Origin: a virus | IMG/VR virus record: IMGVR_UViG_3300032605_000016 | Coordinates: 1 to 60,156 of that record | Length of the DNA stretch: 60,156 bases | Direction: 5' to 3' (one strand) | The notes under the pieces: generated by a model | What the model saw: the letters and a program-made list of their open reading frames with translations, nothing else | Database searches by the model: none | What the model was told of the DNA's origin: nothing | Part shown: one piece after another, positions 1-8,745 of the stretch | Position numbering within the stretch: the stretch's first letter is position 1 | Layout of the letters: the number at the start of each line of letters is the position of its first letter | Position numbers and translations under genes: made by a program

Positions 1-909
1 TGTATCTTTGGGGTTAAAGACCATTTAGGACAAGCAATTATCTATGGTGACACTGACTCATGCTATTTTACAGCGTGGCCAGCTATCAAAGATGATGTGG
101 CGGCTGGAAAGATGTCTTGGAGTAAAGAAAGTTGTATTCAACTCTATGATAGCATTGCGGATCAAGTTAATGATTCATTTCCGGCATTTATGGAACAGGC
201 TTTCCACTGTCCTCGTGAAGCTGGCGAACTTATTAAAGCGGGTCGCGAACTAGTAGCATCTAATAGTTTGTTTATTACTAAGAAGCGTTATGCTGTATTA
301 ATTTATGACTTAGAAGGCAAGCGCCTTGACGTAGACGGTAAGCCAGGCAAGATTAAAGCTATGGGCTTAGACTTAAAGCGTTCGGATACTCCTAAAATAA
401 TTCAAGAGTTTTTAAGTGAGATTTTGGAAAAGGTATTAACTGGTACAGGTCGTGAAGAAATTGTTGAGCGCATTAGAGAATTTAAGTATGCGTTTGCTGA
501 GCGTCCAGCTTGGGAAAAGGGTACACCTAAACGTGTAAACAACTTGACCAAATATGGTGCGGCTGAAGAAAAAGCAGGCAAAGCTAATATGCCAGGACAC
601 GTTCGTGCGGCACTAAACTGGAACAATCTACGTCGTATGAATAGCGACAATTATTCTATTGCGGTAGTCGACGGCATGAAAACTATTGTATGTAAGTTAA
701 AGCCAAATCCATTGGGTTGGACTAGTATTGGTTACCCTACAGATGAGCAACGTTTGCCTGATTGGTTTAAAGAACTTCCATTTGATGATGCCTTAATGGA
801 AGCTACTATTGTAGACCAAAAGATTGATAACTTATTAAGTGTATTAGATTGGGACTTAGCTAGTGCTACTAATACTGAAAATACATTTCAAAATTTATTT
901 GAGTTCTAA
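1..909 (+). CDS. 43: Family B DNA polymerase, C-terminal part (5' end outside window)
   Basis: Replicative DNA polymerase of the T4 gp43 type. The reading frame is open from base 1 and carries the palm motif C (YGDTDS) about 15 codons in, which holds the catalytic metal-binding aspartates. The thumb follows, with a KKRYA motif near codon 94 typical of family B enzymes. The protein ends in a short hydrophobic peptide, NTFQNLFEF, which resembles the C-terminal clamp-binding peptide of gp43. The N-terminal exonuclease and most of the palm lie upstream of the window. The clamp gene is two genes downstream, as expected for a replication cluster. Identity is secure; only the C-terminal 302 codons are visible. 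Confidence 0.95.
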   Translation, partial: CIFGVKDHLGQAIIYGDTDSCYFTAWPAIKDDVAAGKMSWSKESCIQLYDSIADQVNDSFPAFMEQAFHCPREAGELIKAGRELVASNSLFITKKRYAVLIYDLEGKRLDVDGKPGKIKAMGLDLKRSDTPKIIQEFLSEILEKVLTGTGREEIVERIREFKYAFAERPAWEKGTPKRVNNLTKYGAAEEKAGKANMPGHVRAALNWNNLRRMNSDNYSIAVVDGMKTIVCKLKPNPLGWTSIGYPTDEQRLPDWFKELPFDDALMEATIVDQKIDNLLSVLDWDLASATNTENTFQNLFEF

Positions 910-911
910 TT

Positions 912-1820
912 ATGTTGAGTGATCTCGTATTCTTAAAAAATCAGTTAGATAAATTATCTGCGGTACCTGCCAGAGATATTGCTAATCAGTCATTAAATGA
1001 AATTACATATCTAGCCGCTAGTCTTAATAAACGACAACAGGATATCAACGATGCGTTTGATATGTTTGAACGCGATTTTAATAATTTAAAAACTCAGTTA
1101 GATAAAGATATTAGTGATGCTGAACCACCACTATTTCAAGAAAGTTATAAATCTTATACCGATGTACTTGAATGGGAATTATACGAGGATAGCGCAACAG
1201 TCTTAAAGATCCGTACAAATAATCGTATAAGCATGGACCTATACCGTAGTAGAGTAAAGCTATATGCTGATTGGCGTATGCCCGCACTAATTATCAGACC
1301 TAGCGCAGGACCTTTTATTGAAGATATGGTAGGGCATGATCCATTATACATTGTGGATTTAAAACATGATTTATTATTACCAGCATTAAGCACTTTTAGT
1401 ACTCAATATCAAAATCGACTACGCTCTTATACTATTGTCGAAGATTTTGATCGAGAAATTTTAAGTAAAATACCTAATAATCAAATTGGATTGTGCTTGG
1501 CCTATGATTATTTGGATTATCGTCCTTTTGAAATGATTCAAAAATATTTAAAAGAAGTTTTCGAAAAGCTCAAACCAGGAGGAACTTTCATTATGACATT
1601 TAATGATTGCGACCGAGTTAGTGCTGTTCGATTAGCTGAAAAAAATCATAGATCCTATACCCCTGGTTCATTTATCAAAAATTTAGCCATTAATATAGGA
1701 TATGAAATTGCGTATTCTTATAATACGTACGAAGCAAGTACTTGGCTAGAGTTGCGTAAGCCAGGCGTTTTAGATTCGATTAAAGGTGGACAACCTTTGG
1801 CGAAAATAGTTTCAAAATAG
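912..1820 (+). CDS. Predicted SAM-dependent methyltransferase-like protein
   Basis: 302-residue protein starting 2 nt after the polymerase stop. The first ~90 residues look helical, with coiled-coil spacing of charged residues. The second half resembles a Rossmann methyltransferase: an acidic strand end (YIVDLKHD), then a C-terminal KPGGTFIMTFND stretch like the post-motif III strand of class I methyltransferases. The canonical glycine-rich SAM loop is not obvious, so activity and substrate are unknown. Its position between polymerase and clamp suggests a role linked to DNA metabolism, which is inference only. Confidence 0.6.
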   Translation: MLSDLVFLKNQLDKLSAVPARDIANQSLNEITYLAASLNKRQQDINDAFDMFERDFNNLKTQLDKDISDAEPPLFQESYKSYTDVLEWELYEDSATVLKIRTNNRISMDLYRSRVKLYADWRMPALIIRPSAGPFIEDMVGHDPLYIVDLKHDLLLPALSTFSTQYQNRLRSYTIVEDFDREILSKIPNNQIGLCLAYDYLDYRPFEMIQKYLKEVFEKLKPGGTFIMTFNDCDRVSAVRLAEKNHRSYTPGSFIKNLAINIGYEIAYSYNTYEASTWLELRKPGVLDSIKGGQPLAKIVSK

Positions 1821-1849
1821 TTGTAAAACCTAAATAAACCTGTTATACT
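1821..1849 (+). promoter_or_regulatory. Sigma70-like promoter of the clamp gene
   Basis: TTGTAA at 1821-1826, 17-bp spacer, TATACT at 1844-1849. The spacer contains CCTAAATA (1829-1836), an element shared with two other promoters here (9801 and 16925). The clamp ATG is 27 nt downstream, behind an AAAGGA ribosome binding site. Confidence 0.7.
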
Positions 1850-1876
1850 ATCAACATTACTTAAAGGAAATATTAA

Positions 1877-2599
1877 ATGCGTGATCATCTTTTAGACTTA
1901 GTTTCACATACTTTTGACTTGGGCAGTATTGAACAAGTTCGTGTAGTTGGAACTGACACTGAAACAAATATCTTTGGCAAAGCTGAAGATAATTCGATTG
2001 TTGTAGAAGGTAAAACAATCAATCCAGTAGCAGAATTTATTGGTACATTTGGTATGCCAAATTTAGCCAAACTTAAAATTCTTTTGAACTTACAAGAGTA
2101 CAAAGAAGATGCTACACTTGCTATTAATCGCAGAGCCGACAATGCGCCGGATCAGTTAAACTTTGTGAACAAAGCAGGCGACTTTAAGAATTCATATCGT
2201 TTTATGGCAGCCGAAGTTGCTAATGAAAAGATTAAGACTATTAAGTTCAAAGGTGTTAAATGGAACTTAGAGGTTGAACCAAGCGCAGCGGCTATTCAGC
2301 GTTTGAAAATGCAAGCTACAGCTAATAGCGAAGAAAACAATTTCCAAGTTAAAGTAGACGGCGGTGATTTGAAGTTCTTCTTTGGAGATCATTCAACACA
2401 CGCTGGTAACTTTGTATTCCAACCAGATGTACAAGGTGATCTCAAGCGAGCATGGAGTTGGCCAGTCAAAGCTGTTATTGGCATTCTTGACTTGTATGGC
2501 GATAAAGTAATGCGTATTAGTGATGAAGGCGCAATGCAGATTATTGTTGATTCCGGACTTGCTGTTTATTCTTATATTCTACCAGCTCAATCTAAATAA
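1877..2599 (+). CDS. 45: Sliding clamp (gp45-like)
   Basis: Processivity clamp that tethers the polymerase to DNA and, in T4, also activates late transcription. 240 residues, close to T4 gp45 (228). It has the family's mixed beta/alpha pattern without a catalytic motif and ends in a hydrophobic strand with YSYILPAQ, similar to clamp C-termini. It has its own promoter and an AAAGGA ribosome binding site 8 nt before the ATG. It lies two genes after the polymerase. If late transcription here works as in T4, this protein would link replication to the TAAATA promoters described below. Confidence 0.85.
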   Translation: MRDHLLDLVSHTFDLGSIEQVRVVGTDTETNIFGKAEDNSIVVEGKTINPVAEFIGTFGMPNLAKLKILLNLQEYKEDATLAINRRADNAPDQLNFVNKAGDFKNSYRFMAAEVANEKIKTIKFKGVKWNLEVEPSAAAIQRLKMQATANSEENNFQVKVDGGDLKFFFGDHSTHAGNFVFQPDVQGDLKRAWSWPVKAVIGILDLYGDKVMRISDEGAMQIIVDSGLAVYSYILPAQSK

Positions 2600-3180
2600 T
2601 GTTTGACACTAATATTAGAAGTTTAGTTAAGGCGCTATCATGGCGCCTTACTGGTACTATCGACACATTTATTGTTAGTTTTCTTGTTACAGGAGAACTA
2701 GTAGTTGCTGGTAGTATCGCTTCTATCGAAGTGTTAACTAAAATATGTTTATTTTGGTTTCATGAAAGAGTTTGGAATAAAATTAAATGGGGCAGACATA
2801 CTAAGCCAACCGCACATCCAGATGGATTTGATTGGCGTAAGCCTACTGTTCAAATGCTAGGGCGTTGGCAGCCATGGCACGCCGGACATAGAGCATTGTT
2901 TGACCGTGCTATTGCTAAAACAGGTCAAGTTTGTATTATGATCCGTGATTGCGAAGGTTGGAATGATTCTAATCCATTTAAAAAAGAAGAAGTAGAAAAC
3001 TTCATCCATGCGGATTTAAAGGAAAAGTATGAAGGACAGTATATTATTGTATTCGTTCCTAATATTACAAACATTACCTATGGTCGTAATGTTGGTTATA
3101 AAATTGAAAACGAAGTATTCGACGAGGATACGCACTCTATTTCAGCGACTGAAATAAGAAAACAAATGGGTCTTAAATAA
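2599..3180 (+). CDS. DUF2061 membrane domain fused to a cytidylyltransferase-like domain
   Basis: 193 residues. The first ~65 match the DUF2061 pattern: RSLVKALSWRLTGTIDTF, two hydrophobic segments (about 22-38 and 40-55), then an FHERVWNKIKWGR end. Residues ~82-193 form a nucleotidyltransferase of the HIGH type: GRWQPWHAGHRALFDRA carries the HxGH loop and SATEIRKQM near the C-terminus matches the ISxTxxR motif. This would be a membrane-anchored adenylyl- or cytidylyltransferase; its substrate is unknown. The start ATG overlaps the clamp stop codon, indicating translational coupling. I know DUF2061 beside sulfate-activation enzymes, but this exact fusion is not one I recognise. Confidence 0.75.
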   Translation: MFDTNIRSLVKALSWRLTGTIDTFIVSFLVTGELVVAGSIASIEVLTKICLFWFHERVWNKIKWGRHTKPTAHPDGFDWRKPTVQMLGRWQPWHAGHRALFDRAIAKTGQVCIMIRDCEGWNDSNPFKKEEVENFIHADLKEKYEGQYIIVFVPNITNITYGRNVGYKIENEVFDEDTHSISATEIRKQMGLK

Positions 3181-4862
3181 TGGCGCAAGATAATTTAACT
3201 GCCAAACAATCCGACTATGCTATCTTTTTGCCAGCATTGTCGGGGTTCTACGGTACTTACATAGGAAAACAACGAGGCAGTCAATATGTTGACCAAGCCC
3301 GTATGCCTACTAATATCCAAGATATGGAAATGCTTAATTGGCTTAATAGTCAAAAAGGTTTGTTTACATATAAGTGGAGTTTGTATTCAGCAGGACACGC
3401 CAACTTGGATCTTAACAAACAAGACTGGAATGAAGACATGATTCGTAACAGGGATCGTGCTAACACTTTCATTCTAGGCGATTCGGGCGGATTCCAAATT
3501 GGTAAAGGTGTGTGGGAAGGTGAATGGCGTGATCCTAACGGCCCGGAAGTAGCCGCTAAAATGGCTGAGGCTATAGCTAAAGGCATAGAACAAGTTCCTG
3601 CGTTAAAGCCAGATGGTACACCTAAACATGATAAGAACGGCAACACCAAATATACTAAGATTGACCATGTAAAAGAATATCAAGCTAAATTAGATGCGGC
3701 ACAGAAAAAGCGTAGCCAAGTATTAGCTTGGATGGACGGTATTATGGACTATGGTATGGTACTTGATATTCCAGCGTGGGTAGAGCGTAGTCCAGCTGGT
3801 CGTGCCGCTACCGGTATTGAATCTTATCAGCAGGCCGTCGAAGCAACCAAGTACAATAACGAATATTTTATCAAACACCGCACAGGTGCTTGTAAGTTCT
3901 TAAATGTACTACAAGGTGAAAATCACGCACAGGCCGATGACTGGTATGCTCAGATGAAAGACTTCTGCGATCCAAACATTTACGGCAATAAGGCATTTAA
4001 TGGTTGGGCTATGGGTGGCCAGAATATGTGTGACGTTGACTTAGTATTGCGTAGACTAGTAGCACTGAAGTTCGATGGATTACTACAAGAAGGTAAACAA
4101 GATTGGATGCACTTCTTGGGTACAAGTAAACTAGAATGGGCATTATTGTTGACTGATATTCAACGGGCTGTTCGTAAGTATGTTAATCCTGCTTTCACTA
4201 TTAGTTTTGATTGTGCTAGTCCATTCTTAGCAACCGCTAATGGACAAGTCTACCATCAAATAGATATCGAAGATCGTAAGAAGTGGTGTTATCGTATGAG
4301 TGCTATCGTTGACGATAAAAAGTATGCCACAGATACACGCAAATTTAGCGATGCTGTATTACAAGATAAACTAATTCATCACTTCGACGATAGTCCTGTT
4401 AGTAATAACTTACAGATTAAAGATATTTGCATATATAAACCAGGCGACAAAAATAAAGTAGGCAAAGAAGGTAAAACAAGTTGGGATTCATTCTCTTACG
4501 CATTACTCATGGGACATAATGTTTGGACACACTTAGAATCAGTACAACGAGCTAATCGCGAGTATGATGCGGGCAAATGTCCCAATATGCTTGTAGATGA
4601 ACGCTTTGATACTGTATACTTTAAGGATGTAGTAGAAGCAATATTTGCTGCTCCGGATCGTGAAACAGCTATTGCTATTATTGATTTGTATGATAAGTTT
4701 TGGCAAAGCATTATCGGTACTCGTGGCGCTACTGGTAAGAAAACAGTTAATGCTAGTACTATGTTTAGTAATTTATTTGAAGCAGAGGAACCAGAAGAAC
4801 ACCATATGGATGATTCTGGATTGGATGAAACTAAACTTGACGCACTTGAAAGTGAAGCATGA
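3180..4862 (+). CDS. dpdA: DpdA-like DNA 7-deazaguanine transglycosylase
   Basis: 560 residues with a tRNA-guanine transglycosylase-type barrel. The substrate loop DSGGFQ is at about 101-106. A likely acidic catalytic strand (GMVLDIPAW) is near 192-200, the FNGWAMGGQ loop near 273-281, and FDCASPF near 343-349. Phage DpdA enzymes exchange guanine in DNA for preQ0 or a relative. FolE, QueD, QueE and QueC genes in this window supply that base, which supports the DNA-modifying rather than the tRNA function. A C-terminal acidic tail follows MFSNLFE (about 528-534), which resembles the polymerase clamp-binding peptide. The ATG overlaps the upstream stop by one base. Confidence 0.85.
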   Translation: MAQDNLTAKQSDYAIFLPALSGFYGTYIGKQRGSQYVDQARMPTNIQDMEMLNWLNSQKGLFTYKWSLYSAGHANLDLNKQDWNEDMIRNRDRANTFILGDSGGFQIGKGVWEGEWRDPNGPEVAAKMAEAIAKGIEQVPALKPDGTPKHDKNGNTKYTKIDHVKEYQAKLDAAQKKRSQVLAWMDGIMDYGMVLDIPAWVERSPAGRAATGIESYQQAVEATKYNNEYFIKHRTGACKFLNVLQGENHAQADDWYAQMKDFCDPNIYGNKAFNGWAMGGQNMCDVDLVLRRLVALKFDGLLQEGKQDWMHFLGTSKLEWALLLTDIQRAVRKYVNPAFTISFDCASPFLATANGQVYHQIDIEDRKKWCYRMSAIVDDKKYATDTRKFSDAVLQDKLIHHFDDSPVSNNLQIKDICIYKPGDKNKVGKEGKTSWDSFSYALLMGHNVWTHLESVQRANREYDAGKCPNMLVDERFDTVYFKDVVEAIFAAPDRETAIAIIDLYDKFWQSIIGTRGATGKKTVNASTMFSNLFEAEEPEEHHMDDSGLDETKLDALESEA

Positions 4863-5770
4863 AAAGTCTTATTGTAGGAATGGGCATTGGGCAGTTATAC
4901 AAACAAGTATTAACTGAACTTGGTCATGAGATTGTTACAGTCGATCCTGATTTAAGTAAAGACGCCGATTATTATGAATTGGAAGAAGTATTCAAGGATC
5001 ATGCTTGTTTTGATACTGCTCATATTTGTACTCCTAATTTTACACACGAAGATATTGCTCGTGCTATAGCAAATCATACTCGTATTGTGTTTATCGAGAA
5101 GCCAGGACTAGAGTCAGCAGTAGCGTGGTATAATCTTGTAGACGATTATCCTGATACACGCTTCATGATGGTTAAGAATAATCAGTATCGTGAAAATATT
5201 GCTACACTAACACAACTAGCACACAAAGCAAAAATCATTAACTTAACTTGGAACAACAATGACCGTGTTCCTAATCCGGGTACATGGTTTACTACTAAGA
5301 GTTTAGCATACGGTGGAGTCAGTAGAGATTTACTTCCGCATTTGTTAAGTTTATTCCAATCATTATCTGGATTTAGTTACGACCAAGCAAATATGCTTAC
5401 AGAATCGGCTGAACGCTTTTGGACATTACCTGAACTTACACAAACAGATTATGGCCGTGTAGATGTTAACGGTATCTATGATGTAGAAGATCAAGTGGAA
5501 TTAAGTTATGTGGATACACATGGCTGCCATTGGATTATTGAATCTAACTGGCGCACATTAACTGGTGATGACCGTAGTATTTTAATGACATTTGAAGATG
5601 GTAGCCATTACTACTTCGAACTTGGATTATGTCCAGAAGATGCATATAAGCGTATGATTAGTACTGCTATAGAAATGAAAGACACACCGGCGTTTTGGGA
5701 CCTACAACTAGAATTAGATGTATGGATTCACAAGACTATTGAAAACATTGACATTTACGAGTTAGCATGA
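4859..5770 (+). CDS. Gfo/Idh/MocA-type NAD-dependent oxidoreductase
   Basis: 303 residues. The N-terminus has a Rossmann start (SLIVGMGIGQLYKQVL) and the family's HICTPNFTHED and IFIEKPG-type segment (IVFIEKPGLES, about residue 76), where the lysine usually acts in catalysis. YGGVSRDLLPHLL resembles the family's GGGxxxDxxxH motif and would hold the catalytic histidine. Members oxidise or reduce sugars or sugar nucleotides. The start overlaps dpdA by 4 nt (ATGA) and the next gene overlaps its end in the same way, so it begins a tightly coupled sugar-enzyme run. The substrate is unknown. Confidence 0.75.
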   Translation: MKSLIVGMGIGQLYKQVLTELGHEIVTVDPDLSKDADYYELEEVFKDHACFDTAHICTPNFTHEDIARAIANHTRIVFIEKPGLESAVAWYNLVDDYPDTRFMMVKNNQYRENIATLTQLAHKAKIINLTWNNNDRVPNPGTWFTTKSLAYGGVSRDLLPHLLSLFQSLSGFSYDQANMLTESAERFWTLPELTQTDYGRVDVNGIYDVEDQVELSYVDTHGCHWIIESNWRTLTGDDRSILMTFEDGSHYYFELGLCPEDAYKRMISTAIEMKDTPAFWDLQLELDVWIHKTIENIDIYELA

Positions 5771-6657
5771 AAGTAAGATTATTAGCTACTGACGGCAAAG
5801 GTTCGTTCAGTGAGCTAGCGTGGGACAAGCCAGATAACACCGAAAACGAAATCGAAGTCAAGGCTGTAATGACTGGAGTATGCCGTTCGGACATTGATAT
5901 GATGACAGGTGGATTTGGTCCATTGCCTATTGAAATGAGCGGACACGAAGGTGTTGGTCAAGTTACCCAAGTAGGTGGTAATGTTGTTGATGTTCAAGTA
6001 GGCGATTATGTTGCTACTCGCGGCGAACCTGCTTATGCTGATTACTACAATGTTCGTAAAGATGAATTTGTAGTTATTCCCCAAGCTGATCCTAAATATA
6101 TTATAGAACCTGTAGCTTGTGGTATCAATTTGATTCGTCAAGCACAACACGAAATTGACAAGCGCAACGGTAACATACTAATTCTTGGTAGCGGATTCTT
6201 AGCATGGGTAGCGTATAACACACTTAAGATTGACAAGGTACAAAATGATATTACTGTAGTAGGTCGTAGTAATAAAGACTTATGGGGCGATATTATGGTT
6301 CCTACTATTCCAGAAAAGAAATACGAAATTGTTATCGATTTAAGTTCTGGCTCTGCTGTATTTGATGAAGACTTTTTAGCTAACCAAGCCTTAATTATTT
6401 TTGGAGCACAAAAGAAAGTAACTACAGACTTTGCCAATTTATTATGGAAAGCCTGTACAATGGTATTCCCTAGTCCTCGTAATCCAGAATTTATTTGGCA
6501 TATGAAGAAAGCAGTATATTGGATTCAATCTGGACAACTTGATGTTGACAAGTTCTGGACTAAGTGTTATAATCGTAACATAGAGTGGGATCAGGCGTTT
6601 GCGGATGGTAAGGACCGTCCAAGCGGCTACAGTAGAGGTTATATCAAGTGGGATTAA
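5767..6657 (+). CDS. Medium-chain (zinc-type) alcohol dehydrogenase-like protein
   Basis: 296 residues with the GroES-like N-terminal fold of MDR enzymes: GVCRSDIDMM carries the catalytic-zinc cysteine, MSGHEGVGQV carries the GHE motif, and VQVGDYVATR follows. The structural-zinc cysteine cluster of classical alcohol dehydrogenases is absent. The coenzyme domain is short and has ILILGSGFLAWVAY in place of the usual GxGxxG loop. Neighbouring Gfo/Idh and nucleotide-sugar genes suggest action on a sugar, as inference. Coupled by ATGA overlap to the gene before. Confidence 0.75.
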   Translation: MKVRLLATDGKGSFSELAWDKPDNTENEIEVKAVMTGVCRSDIDMMTGGFGPLPIEMSGHEGVGQVTQVGGNVVDVQVGDYVATRGEPAYADYYNVRKDEFVVIPQADPKYIIEPVACGINLIRQAQHEIDKRNGNILILGSGFLAWVAYNTLKIDKVQNDITVVGRSNKDLWGDIMVPTIPEKKYEIVIDLSSGSAVFDEDFLANQALIIFGAQKKVTTDFANLLWKACTMVFPSPRNPEFIWHMKKAVYWIQSGQLDVDKFWTKCYNRNIEWDQAFADGKDRPSGYSRGYIKWD

Positions 6658-7166
6658 ACACTGAACAAAGACAAGATGTAGTTTACTTTACAGGCTACGA
6701 AGTCGAGCATACTATTGCGTATGGTATGAAAACATTATTTGTAGTCGGTACCCCGCCAGTAAGAGAAATTCTCGAAAAAGCAATCGAAGCTGATTGTAAA
6801 CATATCTATTTTGGCACAAGTCAAAGTTTCAATCCTAAAGCAGTAACGCAGGCAGAATATCGGCCCTGGGATGAAGTTATTATGCCATTGCTAGAAACTG
6901 GGTATTGGATTACATTGGATTTTGATATTAAACACGCAGAAGGTGTTATCGAATCTGGTTATTCTGAATATCCAAGATTTATTCCTATGATTAGTTGTAA
7001 ATTGCCTTACATTAAACAATTTAATTATAACGCTACACTTAAATTAGATGACACAACATGGGGTCATAGTAATCCTGGAGTATGGACGCACCAGCTACAT
7101 GATTTAATGGCCAAAGACAAATATACATACTGGGATCAGTATACTCAAGATGAAGAAATCAAATGA
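6648..7166 (+). CDS. Conserved T4-like phage protein of unknown function
   Basis: 172 residues, starting at a GTG that overlaps the preceding gene by 10 nt. I recognise the pattern (VVYFTGYEVEHT, FVVG, HIYFGTSQSF, YWITLDFDIKH, FIPMISCKLPYI, NATLKLDDTTW) as a family conserved in T4-like cyanophages, but I know no function for it. The alternating strand and helix segments suggest an alpha/beta fold. No signal peptide or membrane segment. Confidence 0.7.
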   Translation: MGLNTEQRQDVVYFTGYEVEHTIAYGMKTLFVVGTPPVREILEKAIEADCKHIYFGTSQSFNPKAVTQAEYRPWDEVIMPLLETGYWITLDFDIKHAEGVIESGYSEYPRFIPMISCKLPYIKQFNYNATLKLDDTTWGHSNPGVWTHQLHDLMAKDKYTYWDQYTQDEEIK

Positions 7167-7759
7167 TTACCGCACAAGAAAAATTCATTCTAGATATGAT
7201 TAAAAAATCATTAATAGGCACAGTCCTAACTAATGAAAAACATGGAGATGCTGGCAGAGATTTTGAAAATAAAATTGAATCTATGGGCATTAACATAAAT
7301 CGTGGTAATGGTGTAGATTGTAAAGAATTTGACTGGGAGTTCAAGACTCGACATGAAAATGCTACCAGTGCTCAAACTGTAGGCACAATGTTGCCAGAAG
7401 ATGTTATCAGTATTGTTAATTGGTATGATACACCTATTCATAAAAAAATTAAAAAACAATTAAGAGCTACATTAGACAAAAATAGTATTATAGTTGATAT
7501 TGACCTTATTGATTTTGATCAGCCTCATGTACAAGATATATGCGAGCAAGCCTATAAACACGCAAGAAATCAAATAATCAAAAATCCTCAAATTGCATAC
7601 ACTTCCCAAAAAGGAGGATTTTATGGTTATTTTGAAAATACAAATCCAACCAAAACAAGATCTTTAGATTGGCGAATTTCCGATAGCAACATGGATAAAC
7701 TTAAAACTATGTCTAAATCTACATTTGGATCAATTTTTGATTACGGAAATAAGGAATAA
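7163..7759 (+). CDS. Putative PD-(D/E)xK-fold endonuclease
   Basis: 198 residues. VDCKEFDWEFKTRHENATS (about 51-69) has a D-x(n)-E-x-K arrangement typical of restriction-like and MutH-like nucleases, preceded by a GRDFENKIESMG helix such as begins that core. The rest is mixed and unassigned. The start overlaps the upstream stop (ATGA). It could be a nuclease that acts on host DNA or one that recognises the modified phage DNA; the sequence does not decide. A second candidate of this type is at 34441. Confidence 0.45.
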   Translation: MITAQEKFILDMIKKSLIGTVLTNEKHGDAGRDFENKIESMGININRGNGVDCKEFDWEFKTRHENATSAQTVGTMLPEDVISIVNWYDTPIHKKIKKQLRATLDKNSIIVDIDLIDFDQPHVQDICEQAYKHARNQIIKNPQIAYTSQKGGFYGYFENTNPTKTRSLDWRISDSNMDKLKTMSKSTFGSIFDYGNKE

Positions 7760-7760
7760 T

Positions 7761-8057
7761 ATGTTACCAAGAAAATGGCGACTTGCTATATTAAACTGGC
7801 TAGGTGCTGGTTATATGACTGTTGAAAGAGATGACTGCTATCCTACTGAAGTTTGTTTAGACGGTAACGACCCATCGATTGATGTTAACGGACTATCATT
7901 TAATGTAATGCCAGCACAAGGTGGCACTATTGTACAACTCCGCAAGTACGATGATAAAAACAGTCGTACCAATTATTCAACCCATATTATTCCGGATGGG
8001 ACAGATGTAGCAGAAACAATCGGAAAAATTGTAGCAATGGAACTTTGGAAACATTAA
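7761..8057 (+). CDS. Hypothetical protein
   Basis: 98 residues from the ATG at 7761, which has an AAGGA ribosome binding site 5 nt before it. A longer in-frame reading is possible but would overlap the previous gene without a ribosome site. It is acidic overall with a basic N-terminus and has no recognisable motif. It is followed after 1 nt by the next gene. Confidence 0.6.
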   Translation: MLPRKWRLAILNWLGAGYMTVERDDCYPTEVCLDGNDPSIDVNGLSFNVMPAQGGTIVQLRKYDDKNSRTNYSTHIIPDGTDVAETIGKIVAMELWKH

Positions 8058-8058
8058 A

Positions 8059-8514
8059 ATGGATCAACAACGACAACAAGCATTATTAGAAAAAGCTAAC
8101 CGCATTAAAGAAAATGCCGAGCGTAAAATTTGGTGTACTTTCCGTAGAGAAGGTATCCATCGTTATCCAGCGGCAGCCACAGATCCTAATTTATGTACAG
8201 CCGGCGAATATGATGTTAGCTTTTTAGCTAGTCCACACAGGCACGTGTTCTGGTTTAAAGTTTGGATTGATGTTTGGCATTCGAATAGAGATTTGGAGTT
8301 CATACAATTTAAACGCTGGTTAGAAAGTTTGTACAGTAAAGATATTTTAGAACTCGATTTTAAGTCATGTGAAATGATAGCCGATGACTTGTATGTACAA
8401 ATAGCCGCCAGGTATCCTGAACGTGCTGTATGGATTGAAGTAGCCGAAGATGGTGAGAACGGTTGCCTCATAAAGTATGAACTTTCTCGCCCAACAAATA
8501 GTATTAAATTTTAA
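8059..8514 (+). CDS. Possible T-fold (6-pyruvoyl-tetrahydropterin synthase-like) protein
   Basis: 151 residues. SPHRHVFWFKVWIDVWHSN followed by LEFIQFKRWLESLY is reminiscent of the beta-hairpin plus helix of QueD/PTPS proteins, and AVWIEVAEDGENG resembles their last strand with its acidic residue. The usual zinc triad is not clearly complete. A QueD candidate exists at 11374, so this could be a second pterin-type enzyme or a diverged paralogue acting on preQ0. Fold assignment by eye only. Confidence 0.4.
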   Translation: MDQQRQQALLEKANRIKENAERKIWCTFRREGIHRYPAAATDPNLCTAGEYDVSFLASPHRHVFWFKVWIDVWHSNRDLEFIQFKRWLESLYSKDILELDFKSCEMIADDLYVQIAARYPERAVWIEVAEDGENGCLIKYELSRPTNSIKF

Positions 8515-8523
8515 GGAAACACA

Positions 8524-8745
8524 ATGGGTAAGCAACAATATAAACCCAGTGCTCGCGCACTATCAGTCCAAGATGACCTTGGTAAGTTTCTAGACTTCTG
8601 CGTTGACTACGGATATCGTTTCAACGAAGGAGACTTGTATAACTTTAAGAGCTATGCTTGGCAACAGTACAACAAATTTATTCAAGGCAAAAATGCTAAG
8701 AATATGTGGGTTGAAGACGCACGTCGTTTAGGAAGACCGATTTGA
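8524..8745 (+). CDS. Small conserved phage protein
   Basis: 73 residues, basic, with AAGGAAACACA before the ATG. It contains DLGKFLDFCVDYGYRFNEGD and SYAWQQYNKF and ends in RRLGRPI. I have seen similar short proteins in T4-like marine phages without assigned function. Its stop overlaps the TTG start of the next gene. Confidence 0.6.
   Translation: MGKQQYKPSARALSVQDDLGKFLDFCVDYGYRFNEGDLYNFKSYAWQQYNKFIQGKNAKNMWVEDARRLGRPI

Noticed and set aside
5815-6437. Minus-strand frames opposite the MDR dehydrogenase
   Set aside because: They are shadows of a well-supported plus-strand gene and have no motif or ribosome site.
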